Source: Sordaria brevicollis (Eukaryota > Ascomycota > Sordariomycetes > Sordariales > Sordariaceae). From it: DNA of 64,000 nt. The position numbers were made by a program, and so were the translations under genes. A model generated the notes under the pieces. That model did no database searches. It saw only the letters and a program-made list of their open reading frames with translations, and had not been told where the DNA came from. Within the stretch, counting starts at the first letter, position 1, and each line of letters starts with the position of its first letter. Positions 34,927 through 43,814 of this stretch are shown here, piece after piece. The stretch covers positions 186,001 to 250,000 of the forward strand of contig JAUTDP010000019.1 in the NCBI GenBank assembly GCA_033439795.1, given 5' to 3'.

Positions 34927-36408
34927 ATGCGATCCCACAAGATGACCACACGCTCAATGAGCACCGCCCAGCATCAACAACCTCCTTCAGACAAAGGACA
35001 ACCCCAGAAGCCCAGACGAAGCTCTCGGAAGAAGTTCCCCCAGTTCACCAACTTCCCGTCCGAGCTACGCTCCATGGTCTGGGATGAATTCCTCGACGAC
35101 TACGAAGACAACCCGCCTGTTGCTTGGACACTCATCTGGGGCATTGACGACCCAGCTAACCATGCTGATCCCACCAACATTCGCCTACGTCCGTACATCA
35201 TGATCGACAGGCACTGCCAGAACGACCGTCTGGTAGAGTACAACTCAAACCCGCTGCTGAAAGTCAACCACGAGGCACGGACTGCAGCCCTCCGCAATCA
35301 GCGCTATGTTAGCATTCGCGTCTGGAAGCTGGACATTAACATTGTTATTCGGCCAGCTATGGACTACTTCTATGTCGACAAGTTTGAATGTGATGACATT
35401 TTCGAGAGTCTCCTTCCAGAACTTGCCGCCAAGTATGGTAACCCAACAGCTTTTACCCTCGCAGAGGACATGAGCTTTGTGAAGCAGGCCTTTGCTCTCG
35501 AAGACGATTGGTTCAACGTGTATGAAGATCAAAACCACTTCAACATCGCCAAAAATGCGCTCACCGCGTCTTGCATTTGGTGCGCTCTTGAAAAACTATC
35601 CAACAATTGCCTTAGCACGGCCAAGACACTCGTAACCCGCTTCAAAAATGAGGATGAAGAGGATCCTTGGGGCGATCAGCTCGACTTTTACATCAGGGTG
35701 TTTAATGGGAGTCGCGTGTGGCCTGCCTGGGCGTTCTACAGCTATTACTACCAGAGTGCGATGCTTTTCGCCGAGAATGAGGCACACGGACCCGGCGACT
35801 ACCTGTGTGTTAACATATGGTCCAAGATCTGCCGTAAGCTTCTGAGATGTTCCGGTCTGAAAGAGGAGCTTCATTACGCTGGGACGTGGGATCACATTGG
35901 TAACCCCTGGTTCGGCCCAAAAGACTTTGCTGGTCCTGAGGGCAGCCATCTCCACCTGTACGCTATTTACGACTACGTGCGTAACTCGGTCAAACTCGCC
36001 AAAACTCGCCGGGTTACGCCTCGCAGGCCCGTTCGGATGTTGCGCCACGGCCGTACTTTGCCCGAGATCTCAAGTTCCTTCTTACGTCATCAACCTCTAT
36101 ATGAGGCAGTGGAACTTCAGACTACGTGTGGCGCACAATGCAATACCATACACAGATTTCCGAAGAAGAACGACACAACCCGCTCAAATGCCAACGGTTT
36201 CGAGGGTGGCGACAACGAGCAGGACAGCGACGCTTGGCGATATCGGGAATTCATGGAAGTGGGGGAGTCTACGAGCGATCAAGACACGAGCGGCGAAGAT
36301 ACGAACGATGAAGGCACGAACAACGAAGATCATAATGTCGATGATGATCAAGATCACGCCGAGCCTAGCGAAGAGAACAATGATGGTTACGAGAGCTTGG
36401 AGCTATAG
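34927..36408 (+). CDS. 2EXR-domain-like fungal protein, function unknown
   Basis: A 493-residue single-exon protein. After a basic, Ser/Gln-rich head, the segment KKFPQFTNFPSELRSMVWDEFL (about residues 36-58) has the F-x-x-FPxELRxxxW pattern of the 2EXR family. It is followed about 60 residues later by LLKVNHEARTAAL and then DYFYVDKFEC, the usual second and third blocks. The C-terminal 70 residues are acidic and Asp/Glu/Ser/Thr-rich with imperfect TxDEGTNNED-type repeats. 2EXR proteins are numerous in filamentous fungi, related in style to F-box proteins, and have no established function. The second Met (residue 6) is an equally good start. Single-gene setting with long flanks. Confidence 0.8.
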   Translation: MRSHKMTTRSMSTAQHQQPPSDKGQPQKPRRSSRKKFPQFTNFPSELRSMVWDEFLDDYEDNPPVAWTLIWGIDDPANHADPTNIRLRPYIMIDRHCQNDRLVEYNSNPLLKVNHEARTAALRNQRYVSIRVWKLDINIVIRPAMDYFYVDKFECDDIFESLLPELAAKYGNPTAFTLAEDMSFVKQAFALEDDWFNVYEDQNHFNIAKNALTASCIWCALEKLSNNCLSTAKTLVTRFKNEDEEDPWGDQLDFYIRVFNGSRVWPAWAFYSYYYQSAMLFAENEAHGPGDYLCVNIWSKICRKLLRCSGLKEELHYAGTWDHIGNPWFGPKDFAGPEGSHLHLYAIYDYVRNSVKLAKTRRVTPRRPVRMLRHGRTLPEISSSFLRHQPLYEAVELQTTCGAQCNTIHRFPKKNDTTRSNANGFEGGDNEQDSDAWRYREFMEVGESTSDQDTSGEDTNDEGTNNEDHNVDDDQDHAEPSEENNDGYESLEL

Positions 36409-38170
36409 CTCCGACTAGCTCTGGCTTTGATCTCGTGGTTATCGGATGGTGCATTCACAAGAAACATGTCATCAACATATCCGCTTTCTATGTTTTGGTT
36501 GGTTTACCTTTTGTGTTTCGAATTGATATACGGGAGGAGCCATCTACGAAATCATTGGACTGATACAAGTCCTCACCATCCTACGCACCACGGTTCGTCG
36601 CCCATTTATCGGTTCAAGGCATGCGGAATTTGTGGTGTGGTGTTGATGGAAGCTGAAAAGAATGTACAAATGTATGTATATCACTACACGTTTCTCGCAT
36701 CAGCAAGCCCGGCGTACAATTGTCGGCCGCTGTTGACATATTTAGGAGATCAGTCAAGTAAGGGGATCTGATAGGAATGCGAAATCTAAGGTATTCAGTG
36801 TGTATCAACAACCCGTTTTGATTGATGACTCAAAATTTAGTCCCGAAGGCTTGTTCAACCCATGGTCGCAGTGATGATTTTCGATATGGTTATTGCGCGC
36901 GACAACACGAAGAAGGGTCAGTTCAAAAGGAGAAGACGCACGATACCTCCTCGGGGCAAGACGTGCGAGCCCATCAAGTGCGTTCGGTAACACGCCTCGT
37001 CACGTACCGTCAGCATCGCGGGCGAGATCGCTCCAAATGCCTCGAAACCGCCCACAACAGCGTCAAGTTCTTCCGGCCTTGGTAGTCAGCTCGACCTCCA
37101 AGCCTTGGGCAAAGCATACCTCGTCCGAGCCGAAACACCACCACCGGGCGAACAAGAAAACGACGAAAAGAACAAGACAGTTGGAGGCACAGACACTACG
37201 CGCCTGAGAGCATGGCCTACTCGACCTTTGGATCAACACAAAGGGCTTGCCAAACCAAGCAGGTTGTTGAGACGGCCACGGTAACTCTCCCCAAATCCTA
37301 CGGTCACTACGGCACGCAAGTTTACTTAATGAGGTTGGGCGACAGTAAGAGGGAACATCAACAGTCAAATCCCACCACATACCGCACTGCCAACACTGGA
37401 CAATCGGAGCCCGAGGGTTACTCGCTACGCCCGTTCTTTTCTTATCACACGTGCTAACAGATACAAGTATCCAGGCCGAGCCGAGATATCATGCGTAGCC
37501 TCGAACTCGATCGCCGTTCATTCCACTCTACCCGCCCTCCGAAGTGCAAGAGAATGGACCAAACGCGAAAGCCATATCGAAACTCTTACCGTCCGATAAT
37601 TGCATACCCTAACCTCGTCCCGTGTGACCGTGTCTCCGATCATCCGATCCCGAACGTAACCTCGACCAGTTTGAAGATAAAATAATAAGGGATTAAAGGA
37701 AGACGGTGAGAAAGTCATGGATATATGCACAAGGATAATTGATGTGTACATTGAAGATACGATGACGGTGGTCTTTCTCTCCGCAAATACATGTTTCTCG
37801 TTCAACCGCTAGTATTGTGGTATCTATAAAGGCAATCTATGCTCTTTATACTCTCTGCTCTCTATGCTCTCAATTCTCTCCATGCTTTTCATGCTGTCCA
37901 TACTGGCTCTGCGAGTGGTGGTGCCGCCAATCGTATTACTGCCGGTCCTGTTGCTACCGGTCCTGTTGCTACCGGTCCTGTTGCTGCCGGTCCTATTGCT
38001 GCCGGCGTTGGTATGTTCCAGGGTTTCTCCCACTCTCGACTACCGGTAAGAAGCATACAATCTCTCCCTCCTTTATTTCCTCCAAACAAAAACACCCTCA
38101 CACCATCACACCATCCCACCTCGTCCCCTTTCCCCCTTTTATTTCATTCTTGCGGCACACGGCAGGCAAA
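36409..38170. other. Gene-poor interval with a minisatellite
   Basis: No gene with a motif is visible. Short frames at 36.4-37.7 kb occur on both strands. A CT-rich tract and a 15-bp minisatellite lie at 37.84-38.01 kb. The last 100 bases before 38,171 are pyrimidine-rich with ACACC repeats, resembling a fungal leader. Confidence 0.5.
37941..38000 (+). repeat. 15-bp minisatellite (four copies)
   Basis: Four copies of a 15-base unit, consensus RCCGGTCCTGTTGCT, with only one or two substitutions (G/A at position 1 and one T-to-A change in the fourth copy). The unit length is a multiple of three, so frames stay open: one plus frame reads AGPVATG repeats and a minus frame reads TGSNRTGSNR. Whether it is coding is undecided. 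Confidence 0.9.
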
Positions 38171-38287
38171 ATGAAGGCACTCGCGGCGATCCTTCTTCAT
38201 TACTTCTTCCTAGTGTGCGAGGCTTATTCTTACCTCTTTGGAAGTACTGCTATCCTCAACGAACCGTACCCGTTTACCGATTCTTGA
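38171..38287 (+). CDS. Candidate 38-residue secreted peptide
   Basis: ATG in the context GGCAAAATGAAGG opens a 38-codon frame beginning MKALAAILLHYFFLVCEAYS, which looks like a signal peptide, followed by about 18 residues ending FTDS. The upstream 100 bases are CT/ACC-rich like a leader. Against it: the peptide is very short, the frame is open upstream for another 118 codons, and a 165-codon frame on the opposite strand overlaps its end. I do not recognise a homologue. If the upstream frame were used, the 15-bp minisatellite would be translated as Cys/Arg/Ser repeats. Confidence 0.25.
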   Translation: MKALAAILLHYFFLVCEAYSYLFGSTAILNEPYPFTDS

Positions 38288-38727
38288 TGTTGTGTTGTTT
38301 TCTGTGCTGGCGTTGCCGGTATGACTACTGCCGTCGATGGTTGTGGCACTGAGGCCGTTGATAGTTGTTTTGGCGCTGCTGGTAAAGCTGCCGTCGTTGA
38401 TGTTACTGTTGGTGTATGTGTTGGTGTTGATGTTTGTGGTGCTGCTTGTGGTGCTGCTGTCCGTGCAGTCATCGTTCCTGGCCTTGATGTTGGCGAGGTT
38501 GCCGCTGGTGAGGAGACTGGTGGTGCGGTTGCCGGAAGTGCTGCTTGAGGTTTTGATGGCAGTTCTGGTACTGTGGCTGCTTCGGAACAACATATAGGCT
38601 TTTCGTCGTTTGTATTGTCGCTCTTGTCGCTGACATTCGAGATATTGTTGGACGGTTTCGAATACAGATGAGAACCAGATCTTGGGAAGACTTGCAGGCT
38701 GTCAGTCATGGTTTGTTCCCCACACAA
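38230..38727 (-). CDS. Possible Pro/Ala/Thr-rich hypothetical protein
   Basis: A 165-codon frame whose likely start is the second Met (MTDSLQVFPRSGSHLYSKPSN). The head is Ser/Asn/Asp-rich; residues 55-145 are low-complexity Ala/Pro/Thr/Ser. It has no domain, signal peptide or intron. The complement of this low-complexity DNA is also open in two frames (Val/Leu-rich and Gly/Ala-rich), so the openness may only reflect composition. I keep it as a weak candidate. Confidence 0.25.
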   Translation of the reverse strand: MCGEQTMTDSLQVFPRSGSHLYSKPSNNISNVSDKSDNTNDEKPICCSEAATVPELPSKPQAALPATAPPVSSPAATSPTSRPGTMTARTAAPQAAPQTSTPTHTPTVTSTTAALPAAPKQLSTASVPQPSTAVVIPATPAQKTTQHQESVNGYGSLRIAVLPKR

Positions 38728-39060
38728 CCTTTACATCCTCTACAACCACCTCCCCGCCCTATACTCCTACGGTACCCGGCACGAAAAGTACTCCCACTCT
38801 CTCTTTCTCTCCGCTTGACCTCCTGCCATTGCTGGCTGTTCACAGTTGCGAATGACATTTTATAGTGTGCGGATGGAATGCGCGTGTTTATTGGATGGTA
38901 ATCAACGAATTGAGAGAGCTTTAATAGATCTTGTGATTTTATAATATTAATATAAGAGGGAAAGAGAGCTGGGATTGGGAAGCGTTGCGCGACGACTACT
39001 TATAACCCAACGCGCCCCAGCTGACGCGCAGACACCTAACCGTGGCGCTTTGAATTTAAC
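38728..39060. other. Intergenic, short AT-rich patch
   Basis: No gene seen. A small AT-rich patch at about 38,930-38,960 is followed by GC-rich DNA with GCGCGACG and GACGCGCAG motifs. Nothing else I can name. Confidence 0.4.
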
Positions 39061-39450
39061 CTAGGATTGGGTAATTTTTGGGGGCATTTTGTCTCTTCTA
39101 AAACGTTTCCTGGTGTAGACAATAGGGACTTCGGCCCCTAAAATAGGCATACTGCAGGGCTCTAACAGGCAATTAGCACGCTTGACCTCAGGGTAGCAGG
39201 CGCCACACTGAAGTTGGCATTCTGGTATCTCGTGGCGAGAATGTGAGTTGTTGAAGAGACCACGCAGCGACATTTTGCAACAACCAAGGTATTCCCAGAC
39301 GTAGATTCGTCGCATGGCTTGAATCCGTCCATCTTGACCGTGTCGCACGCAGATCCGATCGCTGTACGCCCTGGTATTGATAGCACCTTTTCCGTCACCG
39401 AGTAAGTACAGATCCAACAATTGCTTTCGCGAAATTGCCGTTTTGGACAT
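39061..39450 (-). CDS. Possible Cys-rich hypothetical protein or gene relic
   Basis: A 129-codon frame beginning MSKTAISRKQLLDLYLLGDGKG. It has a cluster of Cys and His in the second half (CCKMSLRG, then NSHSRHEIPECQLQCGACYPEVKRANCLLEPC) that could bind zinc, and it ends in a basic tail (RKRFRRDKMPPK). Residue composition looks more protein-like than in the neighbouring frames. A second frame overlaps it, I see no splice sites that would extend it, and I recognise no family. It may be a fragment of an older gene. Confidence 0.28.
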   Translation of the reverse strand: MSKTAISRKQLLDLYLLGDGKGAINTRAYSDRICVRHGQDGRIQAMRRIYVWEYLGCCKMSLRGLFNNSHSRHEIPECQLQCGACYPEVKRANCLLEPCSMPILGAEVPIVYTRKRFRRDKMPPKITQS

Positions 39451-40386
39451 GTTATCTGACAGTGTGTCTCAACAGTCATCCATAAATCACGAATCCATCT
39501 CGATATTTGTTCAGACAAATGTCCGTGCGCAATGCGGCCCTTCCCGGCGCTAGTACCTTGCAGCAGCCCGCGATCGACGCCAACCACGTGGGCGGGATGA
39601 CCGGCCAAGACATCGGGACAGGGATGCAGCGACTCCGCATTTAGGGCTGGCCAATAAGATGTAATACAGCAATGCGAGCTTGGAATTGATATGCATGTTT
39701 CTTTTAGATGTTTGATATTGAAAAGACTTCGAGATGTCTGCCATTATCGCGACTCAACACCCAACACACGATGTCCAACACTTTGGTGTTTTCATCGCCC
39801 ATTGTCTGCAAAGCCTACAGCACTGTTAGATCCCACTAAACTGCTTTATGTCCAGCGGTTTCCTGCCAGTTTCCCGGGGGAGAAAAGCCCTGTAGCCAGA
39901 CCCGTCCAGCGCCAGACACTCCCCATTTCCAGCGTCTTTTCTAGCCAAGTAAGCCCACTGATCACTGTCACATGTCTCCAGAGAGCCCACAACTGGCTGT
40001 GGGCATGTGGGGCGATCGCCGCGACACTGAAGGGGGTGGGGCCTCGATCTAGGAGGAAGCTCAAGGAACCTATGGGTCCCGACAAAAGGGGGATAGGGCC
40101 TCGGAAAATTGCGGAATATGTGGCTGGAAACTTGCCGCCCCGGCAACTTTCAGGCAGCCCCAGCCACGCACCAGCCTCCGTAGCTGCCCAAACATAAATA
40201 GCTGGAGTGTCAGGCGCTCAAACCTTCCCCCGAACTCTTCCTTTCCTTCTGCATCAACAAACGTTGTTTCTTGCTTTTGCTCACAACTCTTGCTCTCAAC
40301 ACACAACTTTTTCTGCTCTCTGCTCAAACTTGCTCTTTCTTGATCTTTGATCATTTCTGCTCTCTTCTCTCTTCTCTTTCTCAAAA
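39451..40386. other. Upstream region of the repeat-protein gene
   Basis: About 0.9 kb. The distal part (39.45-40.1 kb) has only overlapping short frames. The proximal part holds a TATA-like ATAAATA at 40,194-40,200. After it come about 185 bases of CT-rich leader with CTTGCTC/TCTGCTC repeats, ending TCTCAAAAATG, a typical strong fungal core promoter and leader. Confidence 0.55.
40194..40200 (+). promoter_or_regulatory. TATA-like box of the repeat-protein gene
   Basis: ATAAATA lies 187 bases before the ATG at 40,387 and is followed by pyrimidine-rich DNA (CTTCC, CTTTCCTT, TTTCTTGC) in which transcription would be expected to start. Fungal TATA elements usually sit 30-100 bases before such CT blocks, which fits. 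Confidence 0.5.
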
Positions 40387-41874
40387 ATGTCTTCTGGTGG
40401 GTGTTCTAGTTTTGCTTTGTCACCGGTGGCCCAGTGGGTCATTCGGGTTGTCCAGTTTGTTTCTCTGGTGCTCATTTGCGTCGTGACTCGCACTGATCTA
40501 CTGCTGAAGACCATTGCACACCTGGTCGACGCGTATTTCAGGACCGTCGCGCGTGACATTGCTTACTTGATGCAGGTTTTGTTCGATTTCGGCGCTTTCG
40601 CGAACGAAGGGGACGCGGGCGGAGCGGGAACCTCTTTTGGGGGACCTAATCCTGCTTTGCTGACCTGGAGGGAGCAAGGTCCGGATGAGAACGAGTCGAC
40701 TTCTAGCGCTTGCGTGACTGACGATGAGGTGGACGGCGACGGAACCTCTTTTGGGGGACCTGACCCTAAGCCAAGTCCGACGGAGCCAGGTCTGGGAGAA
40801 GACGCGTCAACCTCTAGTGCTGCTGCGACCGACGACGGAGCTGAAAGCGAGGCGACCTCTTTTGGGGAAGTCGAGCCGATGCCGAGTTCGAGGGAACAGG
40901 GTCTGGTGGAAGACGAGTCGACTGCTTGTGCTACTGCGACTGATGACGGAGCTGAAAGCGAGGCGACCTCTTTTGAGGAAGTCGAGCCGATGCCGAGTTT
41001 GAGGGAACAGGGTCTGGTGGAAGACGAGTCGACCTCTGGTGCTTCTGCGACTGACGTGGACGCGGAAAGCGAGGTGACCTCTTTTGGGGAAGCCGAGCCT
41101 ACGCTGAAGCCGACGGAACAGGGTCCATTGGAAGACGAGTCGACCTTTGGTTCTTCTGCGACTGACGTGGACGCGGAAAGCGCGGTGACCTCTTTTGGGG
41201 AAGCCGAGCCTACGCTGAAGCCGAAGGAACAGCCGGTTCCATTGGAAGACTTGATGTGGTTGATGTCGGGTGCTCTTGCGTTGATTGACGAGGAAGCGAC
41301 TGGGGACGGAAACTCTTCGGAGGGACCCGAACTTGAGCCGAATCCGAGAGAGCAGGGTCTTGACGGACACACGCCCTTGACGCCAGTTGTTTCTGTGAGT
41401 GAGGATGACGGGATTGGCGAGGGGACCTCTTTTGGGGGACTCGGACCTTTTCTGATTCTGACCGAGCAGGGCGCTGGAAGAGGCACGCCTTTGACGCCGG
41501 TTGTTTCTGTGAGTGAGGATGATGGGATTGGCGAGGGGAAACCCGGACCTTTTCTAATTCTGACCGAGCAGGGCGCTGGAAGAGGCACGCCCTTGACGCC
41601 GGTTGTTTCTGTGAGTGAGGATGATGGGATTGGCGAGGGGACCTCTTTCGGGGGACTCGGACCTTTTCTGATTCTGACCGAGCAGGGCGCTGGAAGAGGC
41701 ACGCCGGTGAGGCCAGTTGCTTTTGTGCGTGAGGATGATGGGACCGGCGAGGGGACCTCTTTTGGGGGACCTGGACCATACCTGAGTCTGATCGAGCGGG
41801 GCGCTGGAAGAGGCACGTCGAGGACTCCATCTGGTGTTGCGACGGACGGGGAGGTGACAGGCGAGGGATCCTAG
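40387..41874 (+). CDS. Tandem-repeat protein with N-terminal membrane segment
   Basis: A 495-residue acidic protein that I do not recognise. Residues 13-37 (AQWVIRVVQFVSLVLICVVT) form a membrane-spanning helix. Two repeat families follow. From about residue 80 to 290, roughly 35-residue units carry TSFG(E/G), an EQG box, and EDESTS, each ending AESE-like. From about 330 to 480, four units of 34-38 residues follow the pattern SEDDGIGEG-TSFGG-GPFLILTEQGAGRG-TPLTPVV. DNA repeats are spaced 114, 102 and 114 bp. The frame ends at TAG (41,872-41,874), directly followed in the same frame by a 147-residue frame that looks like a continuation. Promoter and leader are strong. It is probably a lineage-specific membrane-tethered disordered protein. 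Composition (GC-rich, GAG/GAC/GGG codons) differs from the surroundings. Confidence 0.65.
   Translation: MSSGGCSSFALSPVAQWVIRVVQFVSLVLICVVTRTDLLLKTIAHLVDAYFRTVARDIAYLMQVLFDFGAFANEGDAGGAGTSFGGPNPALLTWREQGPDENESTSSACVTDDEVDGDGTSFGGPDPKPSPTEPGLGEDASTSSAAATDDGAESEATSFGEVEPMPSSREQGLVEDESTACATATDDGAESEATSFEEVEPMPSLREQGLVEDESTSGASATDVDAESEVTSFGEAEPTLKPTEQGPLEDESTFGSSATDVDAESAVTSFGEAEPTLKPKEQPVPLEDLMWLMSGALALIDEEATGDGNSSEGPELEPNPREQGLDGHTPLTPVVSVSEDDGIGEGTSFGGLGPFLILTEQGAGRGTPLTPVVSVSEDDGIGEGKPGPFLILTEQGAGRGTPLTPVVSVSEDDGIGEGTSFGGLGPFLILTEQGAGRGTPVRPVAFVREDDGTGEGTSFGGPGPYLSLIERGAGRGTSRTPSGVATDGEVTGEGS
41386..41840 (+). repeat. Coding tandem repeat of 114 bp (one unit 102 bp)
   Basis: Four copies with landmarks GTGAGTGAGGATGA at 41,395, 41,509 and 41,611 and the variant GTGCGTGAGGATGA at 41,725. 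The second unit lacks 12 bases. Units are nearly identical at the DNA level, so they arose or were homogenised recently. They are below the length that triggers RIP and show no RIP. Confidence 0.92.
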
Positions 41875-42371
41875 ATGGGACCCGGACCCAAGCCAATCCT
41901 GAAGAAGCGCGCTGGGGGACGAGACACAACCCAGATCCCCAAAGAGGTGCACTTTGGACCTGGGACAAAGGCTCCGGAGCCGGATAGTATTCCGGTGGTT
42001 ATGCGACGTGTTGAGCAGTGGAGGGCCATGCGGTCTGAAGCTCTCGAGGCTACTCGTATTAACCAGCTGCAGGCCGAGCGCGCCCGTCGTGACCGTCGCG
42101 AAACCATTGAGAGGCTTAACCGCGCTCAACGGGTTTGGGACGAGTACATGACGAGGCTCGATCAGCGGCGCCGGAGGTACGGGGATTCAAGGAGATACAG
42201 TTCTGGTTCGTATTTGAGGCCCACTCAAGCCGAGTCGCAAGACTCGAGGAGAGTGCGTTCCGATTCGTTCCAGGCTGCTCGCTTTGGGTCTTCGGATAGG
42301 TAAGTGCTCTGTTCTTGTCTTTGTGTTTGCTAACTTGATCTCAATTCTCTAGGTACACAAGCTTTAGATAG
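41875..42371 (+). CDS. Basic C-terminal frame after the in-frame TAG (spliced)
   Basis: Directly after TAG the same frame continues ATGGGACCC (MGPGPKPILKKRAGGRDT) for 141 codons. Then a canonical 53-bp intron (42,300-42,352; GTAAGT donor, GCTAAC branch, CTCTAG acceptor) joins to a final exon giving SSDRYTSFR and a stop at 42,369-42,371. The 147-residue product is basic, with a likely coiled coil (VVMRRVEQWRAMRSEALEAT, then QAERARRDRRETIERLNRAQ) and an Arg/Ser-rich tail. GPGPKPILKKRAGGRDT matches the GPGPYLSLIERGAGRGT part of the preceding repeat, so this is best read as the natural end of the same protein. The proper intron argues that it is expressed. Whether it is reached by splicing, readthrough or a second start is open. 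Confidence 0.6.
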
Positions 42372-42549
42372 ACTGGGTTTTGGAGGTGGACTTCTGTAGA
42401 TAGATTGGGTTTCTGGTGGTGGACTATGGATGGGAGGACTTGGGATTTGTTTTTATTGGCTTTTTGGTGTTTGACTATAGAGGGGAAGGGAGTTGGGATT
42501 TGGCTTTTGGCTTTTCTGGAGTTTGATTATAGAGGACTTGGGATTTGGG

Positions 42550-42765
42550 ATTTGGGTCTTGTTGTTTTGGTTTTGGGTTTGGTCTTGTTGCTTGGGTTTT
42601 GGTCTTGTGGTTTTGGTCTTGTTGCTTGGGTTTTGGTCTTGTGGTTTTGGTCTTGTGGTTTTGGTCTTGTAGTTTTGGTCTTGTTGCTTGGTTCTTGTTA
42701 CTTGGGTTTTGGTCTTGTTGCTTGGGTTTTGGTCTTGTTGCTTGGGTTTTGGTTTTGTTTGTTTT
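42550..42765 (+). repeat. G/T-rich minisatellite (GGTTTTGGTCTTGT type)
   Basis: Imperfect copies of GGTTTTGGTCTTGT alternate with TTGCTTGGGTTTTGGTCTTG variants, about fifteen short units in all. The plus strand has almost no A and few C. Open plus frames across it (GLVAWVLVLWFW type) follow from the repeat and are not evidence of a gene. Confidence 0.88.
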
Positions 42766-43814
42766 GTCTGGCTTCGGGTTGGAGGAGTGGAGGATTGTTG
42801 TATATAGCGGCCTGACTTGGCAACCGGCGGGGCGTCACATCCGAGCCTCTGCCTGCTGGCTTACTGATTGTTGGTTTCGCTCGGTTTCCCAACTTTACCC
42901 TTCACGGGGTCCCGAATGGGCAGAAGAGTCATTTCAGGTCTTTGTAGACAATAAAACTTTGGCTTCTTCGCCATCTCTGTGTGCCCTCTGCTCGTGACAT
43001 GCTCTGCTCATCAAGAAGAACGACGGTGTTGAATTCTGATCTACCTGTTTGCTACGTACAGTTGGCCGACAAGCTGGCGACGATGACAGAAAGAATACAT
43101 GACGCTAGGTTTTCTCATTCCCGCGTTCCATAAACTACGAACTAGGAGGAGCGAAGTATCTAAAGATCATCAAGTGTGGTCGGTAGTAGGTTACATGAAC
43201 GCTGTGGAATTAAAGTTGGGATTGACAAGGTTCCGTCGCACAGGGTTCCTGCAGAAGATGCGGGAGCTCCCGTCCCGTCCCGTCCCACGTGGCGTGGCGT
43301 GGGCGTCGTGGGCGGCGTGGGTGTGGGTGCTGGGAAGATCCCTGTCTTGTGCGGAGCTGCGGCCGTCGCTGTGCTCGTTGAGCGTCAAGCATGGTTGGGC
43401 GTGGTATTGACGCGCGTGGAGACACATGGGCGCTGCATGGTTCGTTCTGCAGCTGAAGGGAATGGCAGGGTAAGACGTGCGACACTGTATGCTTTGAAGC
43501 CGAGGAATCTGCTGCTGCGTGCGACTTGGGCGATGATACGATGAATGGGATGGCGACGGTGGGCGAGGTGGTCTGTGCGCAAGTAACCCTGCCCTCCTCT
43601 TGTTTGTCGCGCGGCCGCTTGGGTGCGGCTTGTATTGTTTCTGTTGTTGGTTCTTATGTGTGGTGCGGGTGTGTGGGCGTCGATCGCTCGGTCGGTCGGT
43701 TTCATGGAGCGAATGGGGTACGGCGTTTCGCATGATTTGGGGTTCGCGATGTGCGAGGTGGAATGCAGGTAGGCCGCTGGCATGAAGGAATCGCGGTGGT
43801 TGTGGAACTTGGGG

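Noticed and set aside
40563..41816. 417-codon minus-strand frame across the repeat-protein gene
   Set aside because: Exists only because the repeat unit length is a multiple of three; the plus strand has the promoter, leader and downstream intron.
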